Part shown: positions 48,969 to 57,542 of the stretch, in pieces
Numbering within the stretch: the stretch's first letter is position 1
Layout of the letters: the number at the start of each line of letters is the position of its first letter
Assembly: GCF_003858535.1 (NCBI RefSeq)
Contig: NZ_RQTJ01000009.1
Span: forward strand, 1 to 64,000
Origin: Paenimyroides viscosum
Lineage (GTDB): Bacteria; Bacteroidota; Bacteroidia; Flavobacteriales; Flavobacteriaceae
Direction of reading: 5' to 3'
Length of the DNA: 64,000 nucleotides
The notes under the pieces: generated by a model
What the model was told of the DNA's origin: nothing
What the model saw: the letters and a program-made list of their open reading frames with translations, nothing else
The model's database searches: none
Position numbers and translations under genes: made by a program

Positions 48969-49001
48969 CCGCTTTATATCACGGTAGATTCGTACGAATA
49001 A
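48969..49001 (+). pseudogene. 3' relic of a third carboxypeptidase-like paralog
   Basis: These bases encode PLYITVDSYE and a stop codon, identical to the last ten residues of the two intact paralogs at 46213 and 47089. Upstream, the frame stays open for only about six codons before a stop, so the rest of the copy is gone. The orphan gene at 47997-48806 occupies the place where it should be. Confidence 0.75.
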
Positions 49002-49009
49002 AAAAAGTT

Positions 49010-49037
49010 TTACAAACTTTTGTAACATTTTGTAACA
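49010..49037. promoter_or_regulatory. Candidate operator before rpoD
   Basis: TTACAAA-CT-TTTGTAA (49010-49025) is a perfect palindrome. It overlaps two tandem copies of TTTTGTAACA (49018-49027, 49028-49037). The related TTTGTAACA recurs at 50000-50008, before the ECF sigma gene. I find no clear TAnnTTTG promoter here. Confidence 0.4.
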
Positions 49038-49086
49038 TGCTGCGTATAACTAACAGTTAACAACAAAGGAAGGGGTTATTTAAAAC

Positions 49087-49950
49087 ATGAGACAACTTAA
49101 AATTACCAAACAGGTAACCAATCGTGAAACGGCATCGTTAGACAAATATTTACAAGAAATTGGTAAAGTAGATTTAATTACTGCAGACGAAGAAGTAGAA
49201 TTAGCACAACGTATTAAAGCGGGCGATCAACGCGCTTTAGAGAAATTAACAAAAGCTAATTTACGTTTCGTAGTATCGGTAGCAAAACAATACCAAAATC
49301 AAGGTTTAACACTACCCGATTTAATTAACGAAGGAAACCTGGGATTAATTAAAGCCGCACAACGTTTTGATGAAACACGTGGTTTTAAATTTATTTCATA
49401 CGCCGTTTGGTGGATTCGTCAATCAATCTTATCAGCTTTAGCAGAACAATCACGTATCGTACGTTTACCATTAAATAAAATTGGATCTATCAACAAAATC
49501 AACAAAATGTATGCGTTGTTAGAACAATCGAATGAACGTCCGCCATCGGCAGAAGAAATCGCTAAAGAATTAGACATGACGGTTAACGACGTAAAAGAGT
49601 CAATGAAAAACTCTGGTCGTCACTTATCAATGGATGCGCCTTTAGTAGAAGGAGAAGATTCTAACTTGTACGATGTATTGCGTTCCGGCGAATCACCAAA
49701 TCCGGATCGTGAACTGATTCATGAATCATTAAGAACAGAAATCGAACGTGCGTTGGAAACATTAACTCCGCGTGAAGCAGATGTTGTTCGTTTGTATTTT
49801 GGTTTGGGCGATCAACACCCAATGACATTAGAAGAAATTGGGGAAACTTTTGATTTAACGCGCGAACGTGTTCGTCAGATCAAAGAGAAAGCAATCCGCA
49901 GATTAAAACATACATCTCGCAGTAAAATCTTAAAAACCTATTTAGGATAA
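49087..49950 (+). CDS. rpoD: RNA polymerase primary sigma factor RpoD
   Basis: This is the housekeeping sigma factor of Bacteroidota, which recognises the -33 TTG and -7 TAnnTTTG promoters seen throughout the window. The 287-residue protein lacks the long N-terminal region 1.1 and non-conserved region of E. coli RpoD. Region 1.2 ([15 protein letters not shown]), region 2 ([29 protein letters not shown]), and regions 3 and 4 ([20 protein letters not shown]) are complete. Confidence 0.96.
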   Translation: MRQLKITKQVTNRETASLDKYLQEIGKVDLITADEEVELAQRIKAGDQRALEKLTKANLRFVVSVAKQYQNQGLTLPDLINEGNLGLIKAAQRFDETRGFKFISYAVWWIRQSILSALAEQSRIVRLPLNKIGSINKINKMYALLEQSNERPPSAEEIAKELDMTVNDVKESMKNSGRHLSMDAPLVEGEDSNLYDVLRSGESPNPDRELIHESLRTEIERALETLTPREADVVRLYFGLGDQHPMTLEEIGETFDLTRERVRQIKEKAIRRLKHTSRSKILKTYLG

Positions 49951-49960
49951 TATCAATTTT

Positions 49961-49988
49961 AAAACTCGTTATTTAGGTAACGAGTTTT
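49961..49988 (+). terminator. Terminator after rpoD
   Basis: AAAACTCGTTA and TAACGAGTTTT form a perfect 11-bp stem around a 6-base loop and are followed by T. Confidence 0.9.
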
Positions 49989-50052
49989 TTTATGCCCACT
50001 TTGTAACAAATCGAAATAAACGATACTAACATTTTGTAAAAATTATTCTGCT

Positions 50053-50556
50053 TTGAAAGCCACCGAAAAAGAATTCTTGGATTTAATGCAAAAGCACAAG
50101 GGAATTTTATATAAAATTTCCAGGATGTACTTTGACCATACGGAAGATCAGCAAGACTTGATTCAGGAAATGACTTTTCAATTGTGGAAATCGTACCAAA
50201 ACTTTAAAGGCGACAGTCAGTTTTCTACCTGGATGTACCGCGTTTGTTTGAATACTGCTTTAACCTTCTTTAAAAAAGACGACAAAAAACAGGACAAATA
50301 CGAACTTCATGAAAATTATGACCGCATAGATACTGACGACAGCGCTTTTAAAGAAGAACAGCTAAAATATTTTTACGATGCCGTGCAAGAACTCAACAAA
50401 GTAGAAAAAGCCCTTATTTTCTTGTTTTTAGAAGGAATAAACCATAAAGACATTGCCGAAAACCTGGGTATCAGCGAAGTAAATGCGCGCGTAAAGTTAA
50501 ACAGAACAAAGGAAAAATTACAAACCATCATAAAAAAGAACGGATATGAATTTTGA
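50053..50556 (+). CDS. ECF-type RNA polymerase sigma factor
   Basis: This 167-residue extracytoplasmic-function sigma factor has region 2 (YFDHTEDQQDLIQEMTFQLW), the FSTWMYRVCLNTAL segment, and region 4 (ALIFLFLEGINHKDIAENLG) with its helix-turn-helix. The start is TTG: no in-frame ATG lies upstream before a stop at 50017, and the next Met would remove part of region 2. The downstream gene overlaps the end by 11 bases and encodes a membrane protein, as is usual for sigma/anti-sigma pairs. Confidence 0.92.
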   Translation: MKATEKEFLDLMQKHKGILYKISRMYFDHTEDQQDLIQEMTFQLWKSYQNFKGDSQFSTWMYRVCLNTALTFFKKDDKKQDKYELHENYDRIDTDDSAFKEEQLKYFYDAVQELNKVEKALIFLFLEGINHKDIAENLGISEVNARVKLNRTKEKLQTIIKKNGYEF

Positions 50557-51178
50557 TGAGTTACAAAAAAAATGGGACAATCAGCCCGAAAAAGATATTA
50601 ACATAAAAGCAGAATATTTAACCAAAAGTAAATCGCTTGCCGAAAAAATCATTAAAAGTTTTAAGCGCGAAGCCATTTTTTGGATCGTAAGTATTGTGTT
50701 TATTTTAATAGTTCCTTTAATGGAATCGTCGCAAATACACGGTGTTTTAAGTCTTATATATTACTTTTTGGTGTGCCAATTTATCGTTTTTGGGCTGTAT
50801 TATTACCGCCGATTTTACACGATAAGCAAAATGATTAAACAACCCAACACGTTTAGCAGCCGCGAAAGTATTATTAGATTGTATTATGAGTTTTATTTTG
50901 CAATTGAAACCTATCGCTCGTCTATTTACATTTTGTTGCCAACGTCTATAGCTTTGTTTGTAATTACGGCAGGTAAAGATAAAACGTGCGATTTGGTAGA
51001 TAAATTCTATCATTTTAAAGAAACTTTTCAAGCCGATCCTACGTTTATTTACATGGTGTTTATTTTGGGAATTGTAACAATTGTACTATTGATTTTGTTT
51101 TCGGAATGGATTATTAAGAAGTTTTACGGCAGCTATTTAAAACAGCTGAAAGAACTAATGGACGAATTTGAAGATTAA
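50546..51178 (+). CDS. Membrane protein, probable anti-sigma partner
   Basis: This 210-residue protein has a cytoplasmic N terminus (MNFDELQKKWDNQP, about 1-42) followed by four predicted membrane helices (about 44-60, 67-85, 125-142, 167-187). The FDELQKKWDNQP start is common in membrane proteins encoded next to ECF sigma genes in Bacteroidota. It overlaps the sigma gene by 11 bases, which suggests coupled translation. An anti-sigma role is inferred from context; I see no canonical zinc-binding anti-sigma motif. Confidence 0.8.
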   Translation: MNFDELQKKWDNQPEKDINIKAEYLTKSKSLAEKIIKSFKREAIFWIVSIVFILIVPLMESSQIHGVLSLIYYFLVCQFIVFGLYYYRRFYTISKMIKQPNTFSSRESIIRLYYEFYFAIETYRSSIYILLPTSIALFVITAGKDKTCDLVDKFYHFKETFQADPTFIYMVFILGIVTIVLLILFSEWIIKKFYGSYLKQLKELMDEFED

Positions 51179-51180
51179 CA

Positions 51181-51208
51181 AAAAAGCAACTCGAATGAGT
51201 TGCTTTTT
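51181..51208. terminator. Bidirectional terminator
   Basis: AAAAAGCAACTC and GAGTTGCTTTTT form a perfect 12-bp stem around GAAT between convergent genes. A near copy with the same core lies at 51899-51924. Confidence 0.85.
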
Positions 51209-51865
51209 TTAGTAATAGGTAATTGTTCTGTTATGAATATTCGTGGAAAACTCAGTGGTAACAATTGATTGAACCCAATTACCTATTTCATCGAATTGAT
51301 ACTGAATATCAAATTCATATTTTTCATTAAGTTTGTTATCAAGATAAAATTCTAAACCACAAAATGTACCGTATTGATCAAAAAAATTTACTGCTTTTTC
51401 TGTAACCCCGTCATCATTCAACGTATTTCTTTCCAATCTAATTAACATCATTGCATCATTGTGGAAATATTCTGTTGTATTAAAAATTTCTCCAGATTCA
51501 TCATAAGAGATCGTTTTATACATTAAATCTTTCTTATCGTAATAGAATTCAGCAAGTTTTATTATTTTGCTGTCTTCATTATTATAAACCGTTTCTAGCC
51601 AACCTGTAGAATTTTTTTCTTTTTTTCTTGTTACACTATCATGATTTGGCGAATTTTTAAATTCCAATAAATAGCCTTCTTTCGTAAACTGTTTTTCACT
51701 TGTTAAAGATGAGCAATCTTTAGTTTGTGCTTTACCGTAGTTGTGGGAACACATTTTAAGTTCTTCTTGAATTGATTTCACTTTTCCCTTCAATCCAAAA
51801 GATTCTAAACTTTGGGCATTTAAATTCAATCCAAAAAACATGACAACTAAAACAATATTCTTCAT
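51209..51865 (-). CDS. Exported protein of unknown function
   Basis: This 218-residue protein starts with a signal peptide (about 1-18, MKNIVLVVMFFGLNLNAQ). The mature part has repeated beta-hairpin pieces such as GLKGKVKSIQEEL, EFYYDKKDLMYKTISYDESG and WVQSIVTTEF, resembling RHS/YD-like or WG-like repeats in Bacteroidota, but I assign no family. A longer start at 51943 would bury the signal peptide and overlap the ahcY terminator, so I chose 51865. The gene is flanked on both sides by near-identical terminator hairpins. Confidence 0.75.
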   Translation of the reverse strand: MKNIVLVVMFFGLNLNAQSLESFGLKGKVKSIQEELKMCSHNYGKAQTKDCSSLTSEKQFTKEGYLLEFKNSPNHDSVTRKKEKNSTGWLETVYNNEDSKIIKLAEFYYDKKDLMYKTISYDESGEIFNTTEYFHNDAMMLIRLERNTLNDDGVTEKAVNFFDQYGTFCGLEFYLDNKLNEKYEFDIQYQFDEIGNWVQSIVTTEFSTNIHNRTITYY

Positions 51866-51898
51866 AAACAATTCAATTAGAAAAATAAAGATATAAAA

Positions 51899-51924
51899 AA
51901 AAGCAACTTCAATGAGTTGCTTTT
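51899..51924 (-). terminator. Terminator after ahcY
   Basis: AAAAGCAACTT and GAGTTGCTTTT pair over 11 bases with one G:T wobble around CAAT and end in T on the minus strand. Confidence 0.8.
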
Positions 51925-51945
51925 CGTTTTCATGAGATAACAATA

Positions 51946-53262
51946 TTAGTATCTATAATATTCCGGCTTAAATGGTCCTTGAACCTCCACACCAATATAA
52001 TTTGCTTGTTCTGTTGATAAGGTTTCTAATTCTACACCTAATTTAGCCAAGTGCAATGCAGCTACTTTTTCATCTAAATGTTTTGGTAGCATGTACACAT
52101 CGTTCTCGTATTTATCAGCATTGTTCCATAATTCGATTTGTGCCAATGTTTGGTTTGTAAACGAGTTACTCATTACAAATGACGGATGACCAGTTGCGCA
52201 ACCTAAGTTAACCAAACGTCCTTCAGCCAAAATAATAATATCTTTTCCGTTTATGTTGTAAATATCAACTTGTGGTTTCACTTCTTTTTTAGTAGCTCCG
52301 TAAGTTGCGTTTAACCAAGCCATATCAATTTCATTATCAAAGTGACCAATGTTACAAACAACCGTTTTATCTTTCATTTTTTCGAAATGACGCCCCACAA
52401 CGATGTCTTTATTTCCGGTAGTTGTAATAATGATGTCTGCATTACCAACAACAGTATCTAATTTTTTCACTTCAAAACCATCCATAGCTGCTTGTAGCGC
52501 ACAAATTGGATCAATTTCGGTAACCGTAACAATAGATCCAGCTCCGCGGAAAGACGCTGCTGTTCCTTTACCAACATCACCGTAACCACAAACAACCACA
52601 CGTTTACCAGCCAACATTAAATCGGTAGCACGACGAATAGCATCAACAGCCGATTCTTTACATCCGTATTTGTTATCGAACTTCGATTTTGTAACCGAAT
52701 CGTTCACATTGATTGCCGGCATTGGCAAAGTTCCTGCTTTTACACGCTCATATAAACGATGAACACCAGTTGTAGTTTCTTCAGACAAACCTTTAATTCC
52801 TGCAACCAATTCTGGGTAACGATCAATAACCATGTTGGTTAAATCGCCACCATCATCTAAAATCATGTTTAACGGCTGACGGTCTTCACCAAAGAACAAT
52901 GTTTGTTCAATACACCAGTCAAAATCTTCTTCGTTCAAGCCTTTCCATGCATAAACCTGAATTCCTGTTTCGGCAATTGCAGCTGCAGCCTGATCTTGTG
53001 TAGAAAAAATGTTACAAGAACTCCAAGTAACTTCTGCACCCAAAGCTTTCAACGTTTCAATTAACACAGCCGTTTGTATGGTCATGTGCAAACATCCTGC
53101 AATACGCGCACCCTTTAAAGGTTGTTCGTTTTTATACTCTTCACGAAGCGCCATTAACCCTGGCATTTCAGCTTCTGCTAACTCAATTTCTTTTCTTCCC
53201 CAAGCCGCTAATGAAATATCTTTCACTTTAAATGGCACGTAAGGTATCGTTTTTGTACTCAT
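51946..53262 (-). CDS. ahcY: Adenosylhomocysteinase
   Basis: The enzyme hydrolyses S-adenosylhomocysteine to adenosine and homocysteine with bound NAD, closing the methylation cycle. The 438-residue protein has the NAD-binding [17 protein letters not shown], the [18 protein letters not shown] segment and the C-terminal [10 protein letters not shown] longer reading frame from 53307 would include the promoter region; the ATG at 53262 ([12 protein letters not shown]) follows the family. It ends at the hairpin at 51899. Confidence 0.97.
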   Translation of the reverse strand: MSTKTIPYVPFKVKDISLAAWGRKEIELAEAEMPGLMALREEYKNEQPLKGARIAGCLHMTIQTAVLIETLKALGAEVTWSSCNIFSTQDQAAAAIAETGIQVYAWKGLNEEDFDWCIEQTLFFGEDRQPLNMILDDGGDLTNMVIDRYPELVAGIKGLSEETTTGVHRLYERVKAGTLPMPAINVNDSVTKSKFDNKYGCKESAVDAIRRATDLMLAGKRVVVCGYGDVGKGTAASFRGAGSIVTVTEIDPICALQAAMDGFEVKKLDTVVGNADIIITTTGNKDIVVGRHFEKMKDKTVVCNIGHFDNEIDMAWLNATYGATKKEVKPQVDIYNINGKDIIILAEGRLVNLGCATGHPSFVMSNSFTNQTLAQIELWNNADKYENDVYMLPKHLDEKVAALHLAKLGVELETLSTEQANYIGVEVQGPFKPEYYRY

Positions 53263-53294
53263 GTATTCTGTATATTTGTATATCAAATTGTTTG

Positions 53295-53302
53295 CAAATT
53301 TA
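53295..53302 (-). promoter_or_regulatory. -7 element of the ahcY promoter
   Basis: On the minus strand TAAATTTG fits TAnnTTTG. A TTG lies 22 bases upstream (53325-53327). The ATG at 53262 follows after 32 bases. Confidence 0.7.
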
Positions 53303-53350
53303 CGCATTTCATTTTAAAAGATTGCAAACGAAATCATAAACCGTTACAAT

Positions 53351-53986
53351 ATGCCCTTATTTAAAACTATTTCGTACGACATTGATACGCAGATATTTAT
53401 TTGGAAGATTTTAGAAAGCGAAGCCGAATTGAATACTGCCGTTACGTTACAGGACAAACATTTGCACAGATTGAACGGAATGCTATCTGAACAACACCGT
53501 AAGGGATTTTTGAGTGTTCGGAAATTATTGATGGAAGCCGGTTATACCGATTTTGATTTGAATTATGATACCAACGGAAAGCCGAGTTTAGCAGATGGAA
53601 AGCATATTTCAATAACCCATTCTTATGATTTTTCTGCGATTATTGTCAGCACTCAAAACGTTGGGATTGATTTGGAAAAACAGCGTGAAAAGATCATTAA
53701 AATTGCCGATAAATTTATTGGATCTGAAAACAGTTTTTTGAATACTGAAAGGAATTATAAAGAAGATTTAAGTGTAATCTGGGGTGCGAAAGAAGCTTTA
53801 TACAAAATGTGCAATTCTCGCAGTTTGAGTTTTAAACAGGATATGCATATTCACGATTTTACTAAAAACACCAACCAAGGCACAGCCACAGTTAGTTGTA
53901 AAGAATTAGATTTTGATTGTCGATTTACTTTTCATTTTGAAACCTTTGAAAATTACACTTTAGTTTACGCATTAGAAAATGAATGA
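53351..53986 (+). CDS. 4'-phosphopantetheinyl transferase superfamily protein
   Basis: This protein would attach the phosphopantetheine arm of CoA to a carrier protein. It has 211 residues, of the Sfp-like length class. The two Mg/CoA motifs are present: GIDLEKQ near 104 and WGAKEALYK near 146. HISITHSYDFSAI supplies the upstream conserved serine-threonine-histidine stretch. No carrier protein or polyketide genes are nearby, so it may serve fatty acid ACP or a distant pathway. Confidence 0.88.
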   Translation: MPLFKTISYDIDTQIFIWKILESEAELNTAVTLQDKHLHRLNGMLSEQHRKGFLSVRKLLMEAGYTDFDLNYDTNGKPSLADGKHISITHSYDFSAIIVSTQNVGIDLEKQREKIIKIADKFIGSENSFLNTERNYKEDLSVIWGAKEALYKMCNSRSLSFKQDMHIHDFTKNTNQGTATVSCKELDFDCRFTFHFETFENYTLVYALENE

Positions 53987-53996
53987 TTTTTCTTTC

Positions 53997-54064
53997 CCAC
54001 AGATACAAAGATAATTTACTAACCAATTTGATTTTATTTACAGATATAATCCGTGTATCTGTGG
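53997..54064. repeat. Inverted repeat of the 'CACAGATAC' type
   Basis: CCACAGATACA (53997-54007) and TGTATCTGTGG (54054-54064) are perfect 11-base inverted repeats 46 bases apart. They fill the gap between the transferase gene and the ArfB-like gene. Similar CACAGAT repeats are common intergenic sequences in Bacteroidota. Confidence 0.6.
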
Positions 54065-54079
54065 CAAAAACACAAAACT

Positions 54080-54478
54080 ATGAATAAAGAAATTATACAA
54101 ACCGAAATACAATACAAAGCCGTGCGCAGTTCGGGTGCGGGTGGACAAAACGTAAATAAAGTTGCTACAAAAGTGCAGATTCAGTTTTTTGTGGAGCAAA
54201 GCAACGGCTTAACTGCCGATGAAAAATCAACATTGACAGAAAAATTAGCCAACCGCATAACCAAAGAAGGTTTTATAATGGTTGAATGTGGCGAAACCCG
54301 CAGTCAGCTTAAAAACAAAGAACTATGTACCCAACGTTTATTTATGTTATTGGAAAGTGCTTTAAAGAAAGATAAAAAACGTATTGCTACTAAAATTCCT
54401 AAAGCGGTAATTAAAAAACGTTTAGAAGACAAACAACGCATCGCCGATAAAAAAGAGAATAGAAAGTTTAGGTTTTAG
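54080..54478 (+). CDS. arfB: ArfB-like peptide chain release factor (GGQ)
   Basis: This 132-residue codon-independent peptidyl-tRNA hydrolase-type factor is expected to rescue stalled ribosomes. The GGQ loop (SSGAGGQNVNKVATKV) is at about 18-33. A basic C-terminal tail rich in Lys and Arg (about 93-132) is needed in ArfB to enter the mRNA channel. No codon-recognition domain is present. A longer start at 54053 would lie in the intergenic inverted repeat. Confidence 0.9.
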   Translation: MNKEIIQTEIQYKAVRSSGAGGQNVNKVATKVQIQFFVEQSNGLTADEKSTLTEKLANRITKEGFIMVECGETRSQLKNKELCTQRLFMLLESALKKDKKRIATKIPKAVIKKRLEDKQRIADKKENRKFRF

Positions 54479-54481
54479 ATT

Positions 54482-54904
54482 ATGGGAAAAATAGACAAAC
54501 ACATATTACAATCGTGGATAATAACGTTACTTACAAGCCCTATTTTTTTTATACTTCTAATTATTTTTGAGGATGGTTTAAACAGAACCGAAGCCAAAGA
54601 TTTCTTTACTCTTTATTTTCTATTTGTTATAATAGGTACTTTTTGCGCTGTACCCACTTTAGTGTTTCTTATACTTATTTCTCATTTTTGTAAAAATCAT
54701 GTATATTGGAACAAAATATCAATAAGTTTAACGACAACTGTATTTATATTCTTATCTTTTATATTAGCAGACATGAATTTTTTTTCAAACGGCAATATTA
54801 AATTCATCTTATTCCCATTAATATATTCAATAATTTTCACTGTTGCTCTTTATAAATCAAACAATCTATGCAATTCCATTCAAAAGCTAAAGAACAAGCG
54901 TTAA
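54482..54904 (+). CDS. Four-helix membrane protein, unknown function
   Basis: This 140-residue protein has four predicted membrane helices (about 12-30, 42-66, 77-97, 103-122) and a short Lys-rich C terminus. I recognise no family. It starts 3 bases after the ArfB-like gene and overlaps the next small gene by 37 bases. AT content is high. It may be a lineage-specific insertion in a conserved gene string. Confidence 0.65.
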   Translation: MGKIDKHILQSWIITLLTSPIFFILLIIFEDGLNRTEAKDFFTLYFLFVIIGTFCAVPTLVFLILISHFCKNHVYWNKISISLTTTVFIFLSFILADMNFFSNGNIKFILFPLIYSIIFTVALYKSNNLCNSIQKLKNKR

Positions 54905-55050
54905 TGCGTTTACATGTACAGCACGAAATTGCTGTTGCAGGCATTAACAAAAACGAAGAATTAACCAAAGAAGAACAGCAAAAGGCTTTAAAAGAAGAAT
55001 TAATCAATTTTAATCAAAAGAAAAAAGGGTTACAAGGCTCTGCTTTCTAA
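54868..55050 (+). CDS. Small helical protein, unknown function
   Basis: This 60-residue, highly charged protein is probably two helices (AKEQALMRLHVQHEIAVAGI and LTKEEQQKALKEELINF). I do not recognise a family, but its size and composition are those of real small proteins. It overlaps the preceding gene by 37 bases in another frame, which is unusual. The two reading frames cannot both be assured without expression data. Confidence 0.6.
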   Translation: MQFHSKAKEQALMRLHVQHEIAVAGINKNEELTKEEQQKALKEELINFNQKKKGLQGSAF

Positions 55051-55107
55051 TCTTTCGCCTATCATCTTTTTTCTATTATCTTTTCTCTTTCATCTCAAAA
55101 AAACCAT

Positions 55108-55115
55108 TATCTTTG
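55108..55115 (+). promoter_or_regulatory. -7 element upstream of the TPP riboswitch
   Basis: TATCTTTG fits TAnnTTTG and ends 8 bases before the aptamer, so transcription should begin at about its 5' edge. Confidence 0.7.
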
Positions 55116-55118
55116 CCC

Positions 55119-55200
55119 CGTCTCAAAGGGGTGCCAAATATCGGCTGAGATCATACCCGTATAACCTGATTCGGATAATGCCGACGTAGGGAATTGAACA
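55119..55200 (+). promoter_or_regulatory. TPP (THI-box) riboswitch
   Basis: The aptamer core is clear: GGGGTGCC at 55128-55135, CTGAGATCATACCC near 55145-55158, the AACCTGAT segment, and GGATAATGCCGACGTAGGGA at 55173-55192. TCAA (55123-55126) pairs with TTGA (55194-55197) as the closing helix. When thiamine diphosphate binds, expression of the downstream gene should fall. The TonB receptor at 55304 is the controlled gene. Confidence 0.95.
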
Positions 55201-55303
55201 AATACACTATGAGTGCACGCATAAGTTGCTGTTCGTAACGAAAACATTTTTATTAATCTAAACAAAATAAAAGCCCCTTTTATTTGTAAAATTATTTTTA
55301 CGA

Positions 55304-57481
55304 ATGAAAACTCATTTTTTGTTTGCAGGTTTTTGTCTTTCGGCAATTTCCATGCAGGCACAAACGCAAACCGAAACTAAAAAAGACACTATTTCAATAG
55401 AAACTTTAGATGAAGTTTTAGTACAAGCCGTTCGCGCAACCAACAAAACGCCTATTGCTTTCAGTAATTTAAGCAAAGAAGAACTGGCAAAACGCAATCT
55501 GGGTCAGGATATCCCTGTTTTAATGAACTTTATGCCGTCTGTTGTTACAACTACCGATGCCGGTAATGGCGTGGGTTACACCGGAATTCGCGTTCGTGGT
55601 AGCGATGGTACGCGAATAAACGTTACCATTAACGGTATTCCGTACAACGATGCAGAATCGCACGGAAGTTTTTGGGTAAACATGCCCGATTTTGTTTCAA
55701 GCGTAGAAAATCTGCAATTACAGCGCGGTGTTGGTACATCAACCAACGGATCGGGTGCTTTTGGAGCGAGTTTAAACTTATTGACCGACAAGTTTTCGTA
55801 CGATGCTAATGGAGAAATCGCTAATTCCATCGGAAGCTTCAATACTAGAAAACATACGGCAAAATTCAGCACCGGATTAGTAAACAACACCTTTGAATTA
55901 ACGGGTAGATTATCAAATCTTTATTCAGACGGATATATTGATCGTGCTTCATCTAAACTTAATTCTTACTTTTTACAGGGAACTTTCATTAACGAAGAAA
56001 CATTATTGAAAGCGTTGGTTTTTGGCGGAAACGAAAAAACGTATCAAGCGTGGAACGGTGTTGAAGATAAAGAGGTGTTGAAAAACAACCGAACGTTTAA
56101 TCCATCCGGAGCATATATCGATGATAACGGCGTACAACGATTTTACGATAACGAAACCGATAATTACAAACAAGACCATTATCAACTTCATTGGAACGAA
56201 AAGTGGAACAGCAATTGGAATTCTAATTTAGCCGTTCATTATACCAAAGGTTTTGGTTACTTTGAAAATTATAAGGTTGATGAAGATCTTGCTGATTATG
56301 GCATGCAGCCTATGGAAGTAAATGGTGAAACAAAAGAATCATCTGATTTAATTCGAAGAAAATATCTGGATAATCAATTCTACGGAATTACTTTTTCGGC
56401 TCAATACGCCAAAGATAATCTAGAAGTACTTTTTGGTGGAGCTGCAAATACTTATGAGAACGATCATTATGGCGAAGTTTTATGGATTCGAAATCAGCCG
56501 CAAAATCAATTTAAACAAGAATATTACAGAGATAATTCTACCAAAAATGATAAAAATACGTTTGTAAAGGCAACTTATGCCTTACAAGATAAATGGATTT
56601 TGTTCGGAGATTTACAGTATCGTAATGTAACCTATAAAGCCAACGGAAACGAAACAGGTTTGGTTGATGATAAATTCAATTTCTTTAATCCGAAAGCAGG
56701 TATTACTTATAAAATAGACGATGCCAGCAGTGCCTATTTTTCGTACGCAAGAGCAAATCGTGAACCCAATCGTAACGACTATGAAAACGGAAATCCCAGA
56801 CCGGAAAAGCTGAACGATTTTGAATTAGGATGGAGATATGCTTCTCAAAAATTAGCGGTAAACGTTAACGGATATTATATGTTGTACAAAGATCAGTTAG
56901 TGTTGACAGGTGCTTTGAACGATGTAGGAGCTGCCTTGCGTGAAAACAGTGGAAACAGCTACCGTTTGGGTATTGAAATTGACGGATCGTGGCAGTTTGC
57001 TCCCAAATGGTTAATTAATCCGAATGTTACGTTGAGTTCAAACAAAAACACCGATTACAAAGCAGAGAAAGATGGATCATTAGTTAATTTAGGAAACACC
57101 AATATATCATTTTCGCCAAATTTAATTATTGGTAATGCCTTAACTTTTTCGCCGGCAAAACAGTTAAACCTTACATGGCTTACCAAATTTGTAGGCGAAC
57201 AATACATGGGAAATACCGATTCTAAAGTTTCAAAGCTAGATTCTTATTTAACAAACGATATTAATGTGGTGTACGAAATGCCCTTAAACAGATGGTTTAA
57301 ATCGATATCATTCAATTTATTGGCGAATAATATTTTTAACGTAAAATATATTTCAAACGGATATTATTACACCTACGATGACAATTGGTCAAACCCCGGA
57401 ACAGTGCAAACCATAGAGGGTACAGGATACTATCCGCAGGCACAATTCAACATTCTGGGTGGTGTAACGCTTAAATTTTAG
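55304..57481 (+). CDS. TonB-dependent receptor under TPP riboswitch, probable thiamine transporter
   Basis: This 725-residue outer-membrane receptor has a signal peptide (about 1-19, ending SMQAQ), the TonB-box/plug start IETLDEVLVQAVRAT, a plug with TGIRVRGSDGTRINVTINGIPYND, and a barrel ending in FNILGGVTLKF. Unlike the other receptors here it has no carboxypeptidase-like domain. The TPP riboswitch just upstream strongly suggests thiamine or a precursor as cargo. No other thiamine genes are in the window. Confidence 0.9.
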   Translation: MKTHFLFAGFCLSAISMQAQTQTETKKDTISIETLDEVLVQAVRATNKTPIAFSNLSKEELAKRNLGQDIPVLMNFMPSVVTTTDAGNGVGYTGIRVRGSDGTRINVTINGIPYNDAESHGSFWVNMPDFVSSVENLQLQRGVGTSTNGSGAFGASLNLLTDKFSYDANGEIANSIGSFNTRKHTAKFSTGLVNNTFELTGRLSNLYSDGYIDRASSKLNSYFLQGTFINEETLLKALVFGGNEKTYQAWNGVEDKEVLKNNRTFNPSGAYIDDNGVQRFYDNETDNYKQDHYQLHWNEKWNSNWNSNLAVHYTKGFGYFENYKVDEDLADYGMQPMEVNGETKESSDLIRRKYLDNQFYGITFSAQYAKDNLEVLFGGAANTYENDHYGEVLWIRNQPQNQFKQEYYRDNSTKNDKNTFVKATYALQDKWILFGDLQYRNVTYKANGNETGLVDDKFNFFNPKAGITYKIDDASSAYFSYARANREPNRNDYENGNPRPEKLNDFELGWRYASQKLAVNVNGYYMLYKDQLVLTGALNDVGAALRENSGNSYRLGIEIDGSWQFAPKWLINPNVTLSSNKNTDYKAEKDGSLVNLGNTNISFSPNLIIGNALTFSPAKQLNLTWLTKFVGEQYMGNTDSKVSKLDSYLTNDINVVYEMPLNRWFKSISFNLLANNIFNVKYISNGYYYTYDDNWSNPGTVQTIEGTGYYPQAQFNILGGVTLKF

Positions 57482-57511
57482 TCTAATCAACCTTAATAAT
57501 CAACAACTAAG

Positions 57512-57538
57512 AACGAGCATCTTTTACAGGTGCTCGTT
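57512..57538 (+). terminator. Terminator after the thiamine-linked receptor
   Basis: AACGAGCATC and GGTGCTCGTT pair over 10 bases with one G:T wobble around a 7-base loop and are followed by T-rich sequence. Confidence 0.8.
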
Positions 57539-57542
57539 TATT

